Positions 35,501 through 46,803 of a stretch of 64,000 nucleotides of DNA are shown piece after piece. How positions within the stretch are numbered: the stretch's first letter is position 1; each line of letters starts with the position of its first letter. The notes below the pieces were generated by a model. It was not told where the DNA came from, searched no databases, and worked only from the letters and a program-made list of their open reading frames with translations. Origin of the DNA: Zygnema cylindricum (lineage: Eukaryota > Streptophyta > Zygnematophyceae > Zygnematales > Zygnemataceae); contig JBBHKE010002945.1 in NCBI GenBank assembly GCA_037447655.1, positions 275,960-339,959 of the forward strand. Reading direction: 5' to 3'. The position numbers and the translations under genes are program-made.

Positions 35501-36672
35501 TTTGCTTTCAGCTACAGACGTAGAAAACAATTTTTTCTTAAACTTTGGAACATACAAGACATCGTACACAATTCTCTTAACAACCTTTCCATCTATCACA
35601 CAATCCAGATCTATATTTCCTTTGGCATTTGATTGAACAGCATAGCCACAAGCATAAAAGGTTTGACGTAAAGGAATAGAATACATCTCCTTAAACCAAG
35701 TTGTTCCAGCACATGTGTGAAGAGATGCCAGAATCCATTATCCATCCGAGATCCTTTTCTCCTTCCATCATGTCAAGTTTGGCAAGAGCAAAGAATTCTT
35801 TGTCATCTGTTTTCGGAAAATTGGTCAAATCTGGTTTTTCTTCCTTGATCTTCTTCTTCTCCAATTTCGTATCCTCCGCTGAAAACGCAACAGTTTTATT
35901 CGGAGGTCTTTGAGGAATAGAAGGTCCGCGATGTCTCTATCATTTTCGGAAGATACCTATTTCAAGAGCTTTTATATACAAAAGACAAGCTCTGAAGGAG
36001 TGACCATCAGTATAGCAATAAACACATTTCTCAAACTGAGGATTAAACTGATTCCCTTGATATCTACTTTTTCTTTGGAATTGAGCCGTGAAGGCTACAG
36101 TTGGTTTCCCAGATCCTTAAATTGTTTGAGTGGCTTCTTCTGACAAGATAAACTCTATAGCTATTTGCAAATTCCAAAGAGGTTTGGACATTTTTTTTAT
36201 TTCATCTGAGGCTCATTTGTATTCACTAGGTAGCCCTTGTAAGAGAATCATGGCCTGATGATAAGGGGAGAATGTCCCCCCAGAACATGCATTTTTTGAC
36301 AATAACATTTAAATTTGATTAGTGTATATCACCATGCTACCACCTGTGTACTTATACTCATAGATCTGACCAGCAGTTATAATCTCATGCTGGTCACTAG
36401 CTCTAACATAAGAAGATTTCAAAGCATCCCACAAATCTGATGCCTTTACAACAATTATATATATCATATGCAATTCTTTTGATATCATAAGCTTCACTAA
36501 ATGCAAAGCTTGGTCATTTTTCTGATCAAAACTAGCATCAGATTTTGCCAGGGATCCATTTAACACATCAATAAGTTTCACTAGCTTGAAGTAAGACTTA
36601 ACCAAATCTGCCCTATAAAAATATTCACGTCCATCAAAGACTATATTTCGTGAATGCGGGCCTGTGAAGTGT
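32596..36672 (-). pseudogene. Tandem copia, internal region copy 1 (gag-pol)
   Basis: Read downward from 36672. Gag (36791-36309, starting in the LTR): F-D-G-R-E-Y-F-Y front and UBN2-type capsid. A knuckle region with stops follows, then pre-integrase (35686-35372) and integrase (35323-34832) with H-S-D-V-F-G-P, T-D-D-Y-S-R-Y and R-T-D-N-G-G-E-Y. The catalytic Glu block is shifted (T-P-K-K-M-V). RT (34029-33352) has Y-K-A-R-L-V-A-K-G-F and intact Y-V-D-D. RNase H (33427-32877) has S-D-A-S-Y and A-E-Y-M-A. The protease is not clean. Stops and shifts separate every block. Confidence 0.8.
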
Positions 36673-37518
36673 TGTTCTGAGACAACTGCTAGTACTGAAG
36701 ATGAAGAAGAAACAACAGTGGTGGTCATTGTAGAACAAAACAAGAGAGGAAGCTTCAACAAATACCAATGGCAAATCAGCAACTTTGACATACCTTAACT
36801 TTCAACACAGAGACACAATAGTTCTACAAATTTACCACAGTGTAGATATCGTAAAAAAGAACACACACCTAAAATTTCATTTAATTATGCTCACAAATTT
36901 GTGAGATATTCAGAGGTGAATTTTCATTAAACTGAGTGTACAATTTTTCATAACATTTGTTCCTAATGAATCAAAATTTCCTAAGTCCTACTTCTATACA
37001 CTGAAAATACTCTAATCTGTACGGAGGCATTCCAGCCGTACATCTAACATTCTAACAAAAAAAATATTGTGAGTATACCTGTATACTGAAGGTATGTCAT
37101 AAACCACATTCTCAACACTAAACAACTAATTCACAACAAAGAAAAATTTGTTCTACCAAATATTTACACCGAAGTTCCAATAACGTAAAGTGATAGTGAT
37201 CTAGTAATGCCTTGTTGGTATTTGTTGGCGGCGGCTGTCAGCCGTCCGATTAAAAGAATTTGGCACTATAGATGTGACTTCACGAAGTACCGTGGTCCCG
37301 CCGAATTTTCGTACGTCCACGGAAGACATACTCACGCATTTCTCTCAAGTTAAGACGCGTGTCCCAAGTGTGAATGAACCGTGAACTCCCAACTTCACTG
37401 TAACACTAATTTTGTTAAGTACTGAACCGAACTCAACCAAAAATAACTTAAGTCCTGAACAGCTCTCTCTCCCTCACAGTTGAGGCATAGTGAGGTCTAA
37501 AGCTTTCTAAAAACAACA
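36673..37518 (-). repeat. Middle LTR, hybrid of left and right LTRs (846 bp)
   Basis: From 36673 to 37057 it matches the right LTR; from 37038 to 37518 it matches the left LTR. The two identities overlap only in 37038-37057, which marks the exchange point within 20 bp. The first difference from the left LTR is at 37037, and from the right LTR at 37058. Confidence 0.85.
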
Positions 37519-40500
37519 TTCCCCTAAAGCTTTAGACTCTGCTAGTCACTCAGTCCACATGCCTATCTACAGAACTTCAATTTGGGTGCAGGTAAGGGTT
37601 TCGTCATCATATCACCCACCATTTGCTCATCCGGTAAATAACTCAACAACAGGACTTTTCCGATCACCTTTTCTCTTACAAAATGTAGCTTGATATCAAT
37701 GTGCTTACTCTTAAAGTGATGATTGGGATTAGATGCAATAGCGATAGCTGCCTGATTGTCACACTATACTATCTATGGTCCATATTGCATAAAGAAAAGC
37801 TATTGGAGAAGAGACTTTACCCAAAGTAACTCCTTAACTGCTGAGCTGGCAGCCATGTACTCAGCCTCCCTGGTAGACTGAGCTATTACATTCTGAAGTT
37901 TGATGCTCCAGCAGCAAGTTCCACTTCCGATCTTCAGAATATATACGGTGGTGGAGCGTCGAGTGCGCATATCTTCGTAGCTCGCATCACTCCATATATG
38001 AATTTTGACTTCCTCTCCACCAAGAGAGTGTCTAAGATTTTGAGTTCCTGCAAGATAGCGAAGAACTCTCTTTGCTGCCTCGTAGTCTGACTTCCTCGGA
38101 TTTTGCAAGCTTCGGCTCAAGGCTCCAACTGCGGCTGCGATGTTCGACGAGTATATTTCATGAAATAGATGAGGCTTTTGACAATCTGCCTGTAATGAAT
38201 TGAGGACATAGAATCTGCCTCCTGTGAATCCATAAAATCATCAACCAAAACACCACCATCCATTTCGTACCCTCCTACTTTTGCCTGAATTCCATAGGGG
38301 TGGCACTCCCCTTTGCTTCTGACATACCAATCTTTTCTAGCATGTTCCACATTGCTTTTTTCTGAGTAAGATAAATAATTATCTCTTTCCTATCTCTTTC
38401 TACTTGAATTCCTAGAATATACTTAGCCTCAACCAAGTCCTTCATTTCAAACCAAGAATTCATATCTGATTTTATTTTATTAATCTCATTGATAGATTTG
38501 CTAATAAACAACAAATCATCTACATAAACTGCAACATAAATTACTCCATCATCACCTTGCATTACATAGACTGAGTGACCTGAATTGATCTTGGTAAAGC
38601 CAAGATTGGTTAAAAACTCATCTAATTTCAGGTTCCATTGTCTCGAAGCCTGTTTCAGACCATACAGGGACTTCAACAGTTTACAGAACAGATTTTCTTT
38701 CCCTTTTTTTGCATACATCTCTAGCTGCTTCATATAAATTACTTCTTCCAAATCACCATACAAGAAAGCCGCGTTAACGTCCATCTGATGCAATTCCATA
38801 TCCTCTATTGCAGCAAGAGACAACAAAACTCTAACAGTATGAAAGCGAACCACAGGAGAGAAGGTCTCTTCATAATCAATTCCCTCCTTCTGACTAAATC
38901 CCTTAGCGACCAGTCTAGCTTTATATCTCTCAATTGTATTATCAAGATTCAATATTAATTTGAAGACCCACTAACAAGCGATAGCTTTCCGGTTCGGTGG
39001 GAGCTCCACAAGTTCCCAAGTTTGGGCTTCCATAATTGACTTTATCTCATCATTTGCAGCCGAGATCCAATGATCCTTTTCAGGAACGGAAAAGGCTTCA
39101 TGAATAGTAAGCGGCTCCCCTTTGCTTGCAGAAAAAGCACTCTCCACTCGGTCGTTTCGAAAGCGCCTGCTTTGCTTTCTTGCCCCCGGAAAAATATGTG
39201 ACGCGAGAACTATTCGTCCCCTAGTGTTGCGCAGATGGCGTGTAGTGGTAGGAGCAGCTCCGAAAGTAGGATCTAACGGCCTAGAGACATTCGGAAGAGA
39301 GGTATAGGAAGTAGAAGGAGATGGAGTAAAAGGTACCTGCTAAAAAATGATATACTCTTGTATTTTCTCATTCCTTTCAGCTGCATCCATACGAAAAACA
39401 TCCACATATTGACTCTCTTCTTTAATCTGAATATTCTGGCTGTTTCAAGGCATCCTCTCTGAGTGTTATACACTCTCTAGCCTGCAGATTCATCATTATA
39501 GCCTAAGAAATCACCATGAACAGATTTTGGACTAAGCTTCCAATTAGGAAGATTATCGAAGATAAAACATTTGTTACCAAAGACTCTAAAATGACCAACA
39601 TTTGGTTTTCTGCCTATCCATACTTCATAAGGTGTTTTACCCTTAACAACTCAGGTTTCTACTCTATTTCTGATGTAGGATGCACAATGAAAAGCTTCTC
39701 CCCAAAACTTTGGATCCGTACCTTTATCGGCCATCATAGAGCGAGCACATTGAGTCAAAGTTCGATTAAGTCTCTCGGCCACACCATTTTTTTCGGTGTG
39801 TATGGAGCAGTAAATTCACAAGAGATGCAATTTTCTTTGAAGAAATCAACAAAGGAATGCGATACATACTCTCCACCATTATCCGTCCGCAAAGCAAGAT
39901 TAGATTTGCCTTGAAGTTTCTCCGCCCAGATTTTGTAGTGCTTAAAGTGAGTGAAGACTTCGCTCTTCTCCTTCATGAAGTATAAGCGACTGTACCGAGA
40001 GTAATCGTCTGTAAAGGTGACAAAATAGCTGCTGCCACCAAGAGAGAGAACTTTGGAAGGGCCGAAGACATCAGAGTGAATAATACCAAGGAGATCTGTG
40101 GCTAGATGATCATTAACTTGTGAGATGGGAAGCTTGTGAAGCTTTCCGAGAGCACAACCATCAGAAACATTAGACTCTTTTTGACCGAGCTTGACTCCCT
40201 CTATCATATCATTCTTTATCATCTTAGTAAGTCTCTCATGATGCACATGACCAATTCATTTATGCCACAAATTATTATCATATATGACATTGGATTAAGC
40301 AAAATCAATTTTATTAGCCAGGTCCATGCGGTACAAAAAGTTTGGGTCTCTATTTCCTACTAGAGCTACTCTTCCATCCTTGCTCACTATTTTCTTGCCA
40401 TTTTTCTGGAGAACCTCAAAGCCTTTGCTTTCAGCTACAGACGTAGAAAACAATTTTTTCTTAAACTTTGGAACATACAAGACATCGTACACAATTCTCT

Positions 40501-41595
40501 TAACAACCTTTCCATCTATCACACAATCCAGATCTATATTTCCTTTGGCATTTGATTGAACAGCATAGCCACAAGCATAAAAGGTTTGACGTAAAGGAAT
40601 AGAATACATCTCCTTAAACCAAGTTGTTCCAGCACATGTGTGAAGAGATGCCAGAATCCATTATCCATCCGAGATCCTTTTCTCCTTCCATCATGTCAAG
40701 TTTGGCAAGAGCAAAGAATTCTTTGTCATCTGTTTTCGGAAAATTGGTCAAATCTGGTTTTTCTTCCTTGATCTTCTTCTTCTCCAATTTCGTATCCTCC
40801 GCTGAAAACGCAACAGTTTTATTCGGAGGTCTTTGAGGAATAGAAGGTCCGCGATGTCTCTATCATTTTCGGAAGATACCTATTTCAAGAGCTTTTATAT
40901 ACAAAAGACAAGCTCTGAAGGAGTGACCATCAGTATAGCAATAAACACATTTCTCAAACTGAGGATTAAACTGATTCCCTTGATATCTACTTTTTCTTTG
41001 GAATTGAGCCGTGAAGGCTACAGTTGGTTTCCCAGATCCTTAAATTGTTTGAGTGGCTTCTTCTGACAAGATAAACTCTATAGCTATTTGCAAATTCCAA
41101 AGAGGTTTGGACATTTTTTTTATTTCATCTGAGGCTCATTTGTATTCACTAGGTAGCCCTTGTAAGAGAATCATGGCCTGATGATAAGGGGAGAATGTCC
41201 CCCCAGAACATGCATTTTTTGACAATAACATTTAAATTTGATTAGTGTATATCACCATGCTACCACCTGTGTACTTATACTCATAGATCTGACCAGCAGT
41301 TATAATCTCATGCTGGTCACTAGCTCTAACATAAGAAGATTTCAAAGCATCCCACAAATCTGATGCCTTTACAACAATTATATATATCATATGCAATTCT
41401 TTTGATATCATAAGCTTCACTAAATGCAAAGCTTGGTCATTTTTCTGATCAAAACTAGCATCAGATTTTGCCAGGGATCCATTTAACACATCAATAAGTT
41501 TCACTAGCTTGAAGTAAGACTTAACCAAATCTGCCCTATAAAAATATTCACGTCCATCAAAGACTATATTTCGTGAATGCGGGCCTGTGAAGTGT
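37519..41595 (-). pseudogene. Tandem copia, internal region copy 2 (gag-pol)
   Basis: Same content as copy 1 shifted by 4,923 bases: gag 41714-41232, pre-integrase 40609-40295, integrase 40246-39755, RT 38952-38275 and RNase H 38350-37800, with identical translations. The polypurine tract (reverse TTCCCC) follows the middle LTR at 37519. Confidence 0.85.
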
Positions 41596-42421
41596 TGTTC
41601 TGAGACAACTGCTAGTACTGAAGATGAAGAAGAAACAACAGTGGTGGTCATTGTAGAACAAAACAAGAGAGGAAGCTTCAACAAATACCAATGGCAAATC
41701 AGCAACTTTGACATACCTTAACTTTCAACACAGAGACACAATAGTTCTACAAATTTACCACAGTGTAGATATCGTAAAAAAGAACACACACCTAAAATTT
41801 CATTTAATTATGCTCACAAATTTGTGAGATATTCAGAGGTGAATTTTCATTAAACTGAGTGTACAATTTTTCATAACATTTGTTCCTAATGAATCAAAAT
41901 TTCCTAAGTCCTACTTCTATACACTGAAAATACTCTAATCTGTACGGAGGCATTCCAGCCGTACATCTAACATTCTAACACAATAAATACTGTGAGTATA
42001 CCTATATACTGAAGGTATGTCATAAACCACATTCTTAACACTAAACAACTGATTCACTACAAACAAAATTCTGTTTTACCAAATATTTCCACCAAATTTT
42101 TGATAACGTAAAGTGATAGTGATCTAGTCATGCGTCGTTAGTCAGCTGTCCGATTAGAGGATTTGGCACCATAGATGTGACTTCACGAAGTACCGTGGTC
42201 CCGCCGAATTTTCGTACGTCCACGGAAGACATACTCACGCATTTCTCTCAAGTGACGACGCGTGTCCCAAATGTGAATGAACCGTGAGCTCCCAACTTCA
42301 CTATCACAATAATTTTGGTAAGTACTTAACCGAACTCAACCAAAAATAACTTAAGTCCTAAACAGCTCTCTCTCCCTCACAACTGAGGCATACAAATGTC
42401 TAAAGCTTTCTAAAAACAACA
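41596..42421 (-). repeat. Right LTR (5' LTR on the minus strand, 826 bp)
   Basis: Plus-strand edges TGTTCTGAGACAACTGC and AAAAACAACA. The gag ATG (reverse complement at 41649-41651) lies inside it, so about 18 Gag residues (T-T-T-V-V-S-S-S-S-S...) are LTR-encoded. The primer site next to 41595 reads ACACTTCACAGGCCCGC on the minus strand and is not clearly of the half-tRNA type. Confidence 0.75.
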
Positions 42422-43635
42422 TGATGCGTACCGTACGCAGTATTCGTTAGTTTATACCGTGCGTAGTTTGCGCATGGAACATAATGGCTTCAAGACTCTT
42501 ATTTTGAGACCCCTACTTTGAGACGTGTACTTTGAAACGCTTACATTTTGACGTGTCATTATAGTTTTTTAATAAAATACACCGCGAATCGTTATTAGTG
42601 TCAAAGTTTAAATAGTGTAGAAATAATTTTACCGAAATTGATACTAATTAAGAATTTGATTTGTTTTTTAAAGGTGTATTCTAATTTCGGCATTATGCTA
42701 ATTTGGGAACAGCAAAAATGGAATATTCACCGTGCAATTATATACATTGATATATGTACCCGTACAAAATATTAGAAATCGTACGGAGTCATGAAATTTA
42801 AATATCCGTACATGTCAGACTAATTTACATGTCAAAATAATCCCGTTTTTTTAGCGCACGTTCTTATGCGTGCGCGTCTGGTTTAATTTATTTTTTGTAA
42901 AAATTTCACTTGAAAAGGTCCATTTATGTACGGTGTGACATCGACAGTACACCACGCTATTTACATATTATTTTACTTTCGTTCTTCTATGGCACAGCGT
43001 AATTAGTGCGTAAGGAAAAATAAAATCATGTATCCTATTTGAGGGAAAAAATCAAAATTTTAGAACCAAATTTAGTGCTTGACACTATGCGATTTTCATG
43101 TCTTGAACCAGACATAGGATGTATTTTAGGCACGCTTTTATGAGTGGAGGCCTACTTGTAGATGCTTACTTTTAGATACTTACATTTAAATGCTTATTTT
43201 TAGTTTCTTTAAAATACCACACTTTTCGCCTGATGTAACCCTACCCTTAATAAGTGTACACTGATAATAATTTGTCTCACTTGCGATTTTAAATTCCTTG
43301 TAAACTCTCAAATGGAAATGTTTTGTATCCCATACATAATTGTCCTCCAAAAGAAAAAAAAACTATGCAAAAAAAATGTTATGTTCGATAAGGTATTCTG
43401 ACATACATCTATTAAAACATTCCTACAATGATCGTTGTTTTTTTTAATATCGTTTTTTTGGCGTTTTTGATATTTTTTTTCATTATTATTTATTCATTGT
43501 GTTTCTTTTCTAGTGTATGTGTGTGGGGACAGACAAACACCCTCGCTTTGCGATTTTCATCAATTTTGAAAAATCGTTTTCTGGTTGAAGATCTACAAGA
43601 CAAAAACCATGTACAGTGCAAACCGACAAAACTTG
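42422..43635. other. Intergenic, no gene seen
   Basis: AT-rich. It contains the dispersed tip TACACCGCGAATCGTTATTA (42579) and several GTACGG stretches. The open frame at 43428-43643 is a low-complexity hydrophobic run with no recognisable domain. Confidence 0.55.
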
Positions 43636-44686
43636 CTACATAAAGACGATGAGGAGAGCATAAAATAACAAAACTTGCGTATGGTGAAAAATGACATATT
43701 CTTGCTTTTCCTTTGCCGGTTGATCTGGCACTTTAAACAGGTCAACCGAATCCTGTTCATCTTTAACCTGAATATTTCTAGAAACAATCACTTTATGTTT
43801 CTCAAGTACAAAAACTCTAAATCCTTTGGAGTTATCATCATACCCCATGAAAATCCTAGTTAAGCCTTTAGGCTCCATTTTCCATCTATCCTGTGAAGTA
43901 TCTAAAATAAAACACTTGCTGCCAAAGATCTTAAAGTGACAAACATTAGGTTTTTCCCCTGTCCAAAGCTCATAAGGTGTAGTGCTAACAGACCCAAAAG
44001 CAATTCTATTTTTAATATAAACAACACAGTTAAGTGCTTCAACCCATAATTTCAAATCTAGCCTTTTATCTACAAGAATGGACTGGGCACTCTCTGTCAC
44101 TATCCTATTTAATCTCTCAAAACACCATTTAGTTCCGGTGTATATGGAACTGTAAGATTGTGACTGATACCTTCATGAAGGAGATATTCTTCAAATTCTT
44201 TCGATGTGTATTCTCCCCCGTTGTTTGATCTTAGCGCCAATATTGGAACTCCATGAAGCTTTTCCGCCCACGCTTTGTAGTGTTTGAAATGAGTAAACAC
44301 TTCACTTTTATGTTGCATGAAGTAAACTTTGGTGTACCCCGAGTACTCATCTGTAAATGTTACCATATAGTGGACCCCTCCAGCCGAAGCCACTTGTGAA
44401 GGACCGAGAACATCAGAATGGATGAGCTGCAAAACTTTTTCCGATCTATGGTCTGTTTCTTATGGAAATGGCAATTTGTGGATCTTACAAAGTAAACAAC
44501 CATCACATGTTTTTATATGATGAGATGTGAGAGAAACTCCATCAACTTTTCCCGAATTCACCATTTTCTTCAGACTATCATAATTCATGTGGCGTAATCT
44601 TTTATGCCACAACTCATTATCAGATTCGACACTGGAGTAGAGAACATCATTTTCCTTATATTCAGCCATGTCCATCTAGTACATTT
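43636..44686 (-). pseudogene. Copia integrase fragment, minus strand
   Basis: Three frames in order: 44675-44460 with the zinc domain (L-W-H-K-R-L-R-H-M, C-D-G-C-L-L-C); 44432-44109 with H-S-D-V-L-G-P and R-S-N-N-G-G-E-Y; and 44100-43636 with A-L-N-C-V-V-Y-I-K-N-R, G-E-K-P-N and G-Y-D-D. The second catalytic Asp (normally S-D-N-G-G) is Asn, and a shift breaks the Glu motif at about 44110. It is most like the integrases of E2 and the tandem copia. It is cut on the right by E5's LTR and fades on the left without a visible LTR. Confidence 0.75.
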
Positions 44687-45853
44687 TGTTGATATTTGTT
44701 TTTTTTCTAGGTCTATAACAGGATAGAAAAAGGAAGAGGCAGTTTGCCTCTAACTCCCCTCTACAAACCCCCACACTTGTTGTAGTCACTGAAGGCTGGA
44801 TAGGGAGCTAGAGCCATGGTTGCCTAAGCTCTCTAGTGAAGACAGGAGATAAATTAGGTAGACTTACCAAAAGTTGTTTGATGGACCCAGGAATTGATCC
44901 TAGTACCTGTCGTCCGTCAATCACATACAGTCGGATGCTTTAACCGTTTAGTTTAGCGCTAGTATTAAGATATATAGGGTTTGATAATTATTTAATTAGT
45001 TACACGTAGACTTGTTCATTTAACTGGAAATAAATACGTAGTGCATAGATACAATTATAAAAAGTACGGAGTACTGTTTAATGTATATGAAACGGATACC
45101 CACATTTGTTTCGAACGCGAAACAAATACCGCACACGTATTTATGACGGCTACGATCGAAAACTTGTTTTGATCGGACGGCCGAAAAAGGATGCCGAGAT
45201 CGCGTAAGAAGATTTCGGCGGTTTGCGGTCATCGCCACATGGGATGACACGTGGCAAAATGACATTGGATCGCGGCATCTTCGACGATTACGTGAACGAA
45301 TCTAGAGATGACATGTGCCAGTATTTTGGCCATGTCGTACAATGGCCGTACAAAAAATACATCGGCACCTGTACTTTTCTGTACGATACAGTATTTTGAT
45401 AAGTGCCGTACTTCAATAGGTAGAGTCTTAGAGGAGAGATAGGACTTAGAAAATTTCGAGTAGGTAGTCGCCTTTCCCAGAGAACATCTTGTATAAATGG
45501 CTAACTTTGGGCAGCTATAACTATATATTTACTTCACCATTTTCAGTGATTCTTTTTGCTGCAGACTCAAGGGGGTCCAAGCTACACAAGGGTGTAGTCG
45601 GTCAGAGTTTTTGTCTGCAAGGGTGGCTGCATTTCTAAGGAAAAGTCAAAGTGGGTGAATGTGTCCAAATCTCATATTCTAACTTTATCTGGGTGGGGCC
45701 GACCCGCAGTGTCATTTCACGGGGTGAATCTATATTTGGGTTCTGATTGTCAAATTGTCATTTCGGTTTATATCACGTTAGGAGTTGGCACCATCTAGAT
45801 TAGCTTCTTGTGATCTGCTTACTCTGAGGGCAAATGGAGGTCTCAGAGTTTAA
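44687..45853 (+). repeat. E5 5' LTR (1,167 bp)
   Basis: Starts TGTTGATATTTG and ends GAGTTTAA (the usual CA is changed) directly before the primer site. It carries an antisense tRNA-like module (44879-44960) with a good T-arm (CTAGG/CCTGG), ABRE-like ACACGTGGC (45247-45255) and leader stem CTACAC-AAGG-GTGTAG (45592-45607). The gag ATG at 45834 lies inside the LTR. Confidence 0.8.
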
Positions 45854-46793
45854 GGTTATGGGCCCACCATCTAGGGTGCCTATGTTCGATGGAACAGACT
45901 TCACTTATTGGGAGTTTACAATGGTGGGATTGCTTTTTGAGAAGCACTTATGGGGAATTGTTTCGGGACAAGTGAGATGTCCGCCACCTGTCTTTGGAGG
46001 AGCTTACTATGGAGATTCATCTGAGGCTGCCCAGAATATCAACCGAAGTTCAAATACAACGGAAGGTGAAGGGAAAAATCTTTTTGTGGATAGGGAAATA
46101 GGGGAGAAGAAAAATGGTACACCTATGGTGAAGGGAGCTAGGCTCTCAGCTATGGTACCACTTGTACGGATTAAAAGTGAAGAAAATGACAGAAAAATAT
46201 GGGAATACAAAAACACTATAGCAAAACATCTCATACTTAGATATGTGTCTAAGTCCATAGCTATCACTCTTTTAAGTCTAACCAAGTCTTCGGAGATATG
46301 GGAAGCACTAATTCAGATTTATAAGAGTGAGACTATTCAGAGGCAGCAATTTTTAAAACAGGGAATAGAGGCCTACGTTTATAAAGGCGGTAGCATGATA
46401 GTGTTTTGCAATGATATTGCTGCGTTATATGTTGAGCTTACTAGTGCGGGATATGTAGAATATGAGGAGAGTAAGATTAATAAACTACTTATCAAACTCC
46501 CAGATGAGTACGAAAACATCATTTGTCGTATGCAGGCAATGGATGGCTCCTCATGGACTTGGAGCTTTACCATGGGGATAATTCTTGTGAGGGAAAGCAC
46601 TTTGGAGCTTCGTAGGGGAAGGGACAGGGTCAATGCATTTTCAGCTGGTGGTGATTGGCGGAAGCGTGATGAGAGGAACGGTGGTGACGAGCGGAAGCGT
46701 GATGAGAGAAAGAAAGACAAAGGTAAACCTTATCGGAACTTTGGTGGAAAGAGAGGGAGAGGAAAAGAAAGGGGAGCTTTGAAAAAGGGGGTT
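45834..46793 (+). CDS. E5 Gag (capsid polyprotein), truncated by a scaffold gap
   Basis: The only long undamaged gag here: 320 codons open from ATG 45834 in the LTR to the gap. It begins M-E-V-S-E-F-K, runs through the primer site (V-M-G-P-P-S-R), then the copia Gag front F-D-G-T-D-F-T-Y-W-E and F-E-K-H-L-W-G. A UBN2-type capsid core follows at about residues 118-270 (I-W-E-A-L, Y-V-Y-K-G-G-S-M, K-L-P-D-E-Y-E-N-I). The tail from about 283 is strongly charged with R-K-R-D-E-R repeats. The CCHC knuckle and all of pol should follow but lie beyond the gap. An alternative start is the ATG in the primer site (45858). Confidence 0.8.
45854..45868 (+). other. Primer-binding site, half-tRNA iMet type (E5)
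   Basis: GGTTATGGGCCCACC is an exact complement of an initiator tRNA-Met anticodon-arm segment. It encodes V-M-G-P within gag. Confidence 0.8.
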
Positions 46794-46803
46794 NNNNNNN
46801 NNN
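46794..46803. other. Assembly gap, 10 N
   Basis: Exactly ten N separate the E5 gag from unrelated AT-rich sequence. The rest of E5 (pol and 3' LTR) is not on the right side, so the gap likely stands for an unknown and larger missing or misjoined segment. Confidence 0.95.

Larger units (their letters stand above)
31734..42421 (-). mobile_element. Copia element in tandem form LTR-INT-LTR-INT-LTR (10.7 kb)
   Basis: Three same-orientation LTRs (31734-32595, 36673-37518, 41596-42421) bracket two copies of one internal region on the minus strand. The sequence at 32115-37057 recurs at 37038-41980, a 4,923-bp step; every compared landmark and open frame is identical. Outer flanks CGATG (31729-31733) and TGATG (42422-42426) look like one 5-bp TSD with a single change. 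The middle LTR is a hybrid of the outer two. All coding regions share the same stops, so the damage predates the duplication. Confidence 0.85.

Noticed and set aside
34199-36143. Plus-strand open frames at 34199-34384, 34593-34991, 35403-35913 and their copies 4,923 bases on
   Set aside because: They are antisense shadows of the minus-strand copia gag-pol.
43428-43643. Hydrophobic open frame as a small membrane protein
   Set aside because: It is T-rich low-complexity sequence without context or homologous pattern.
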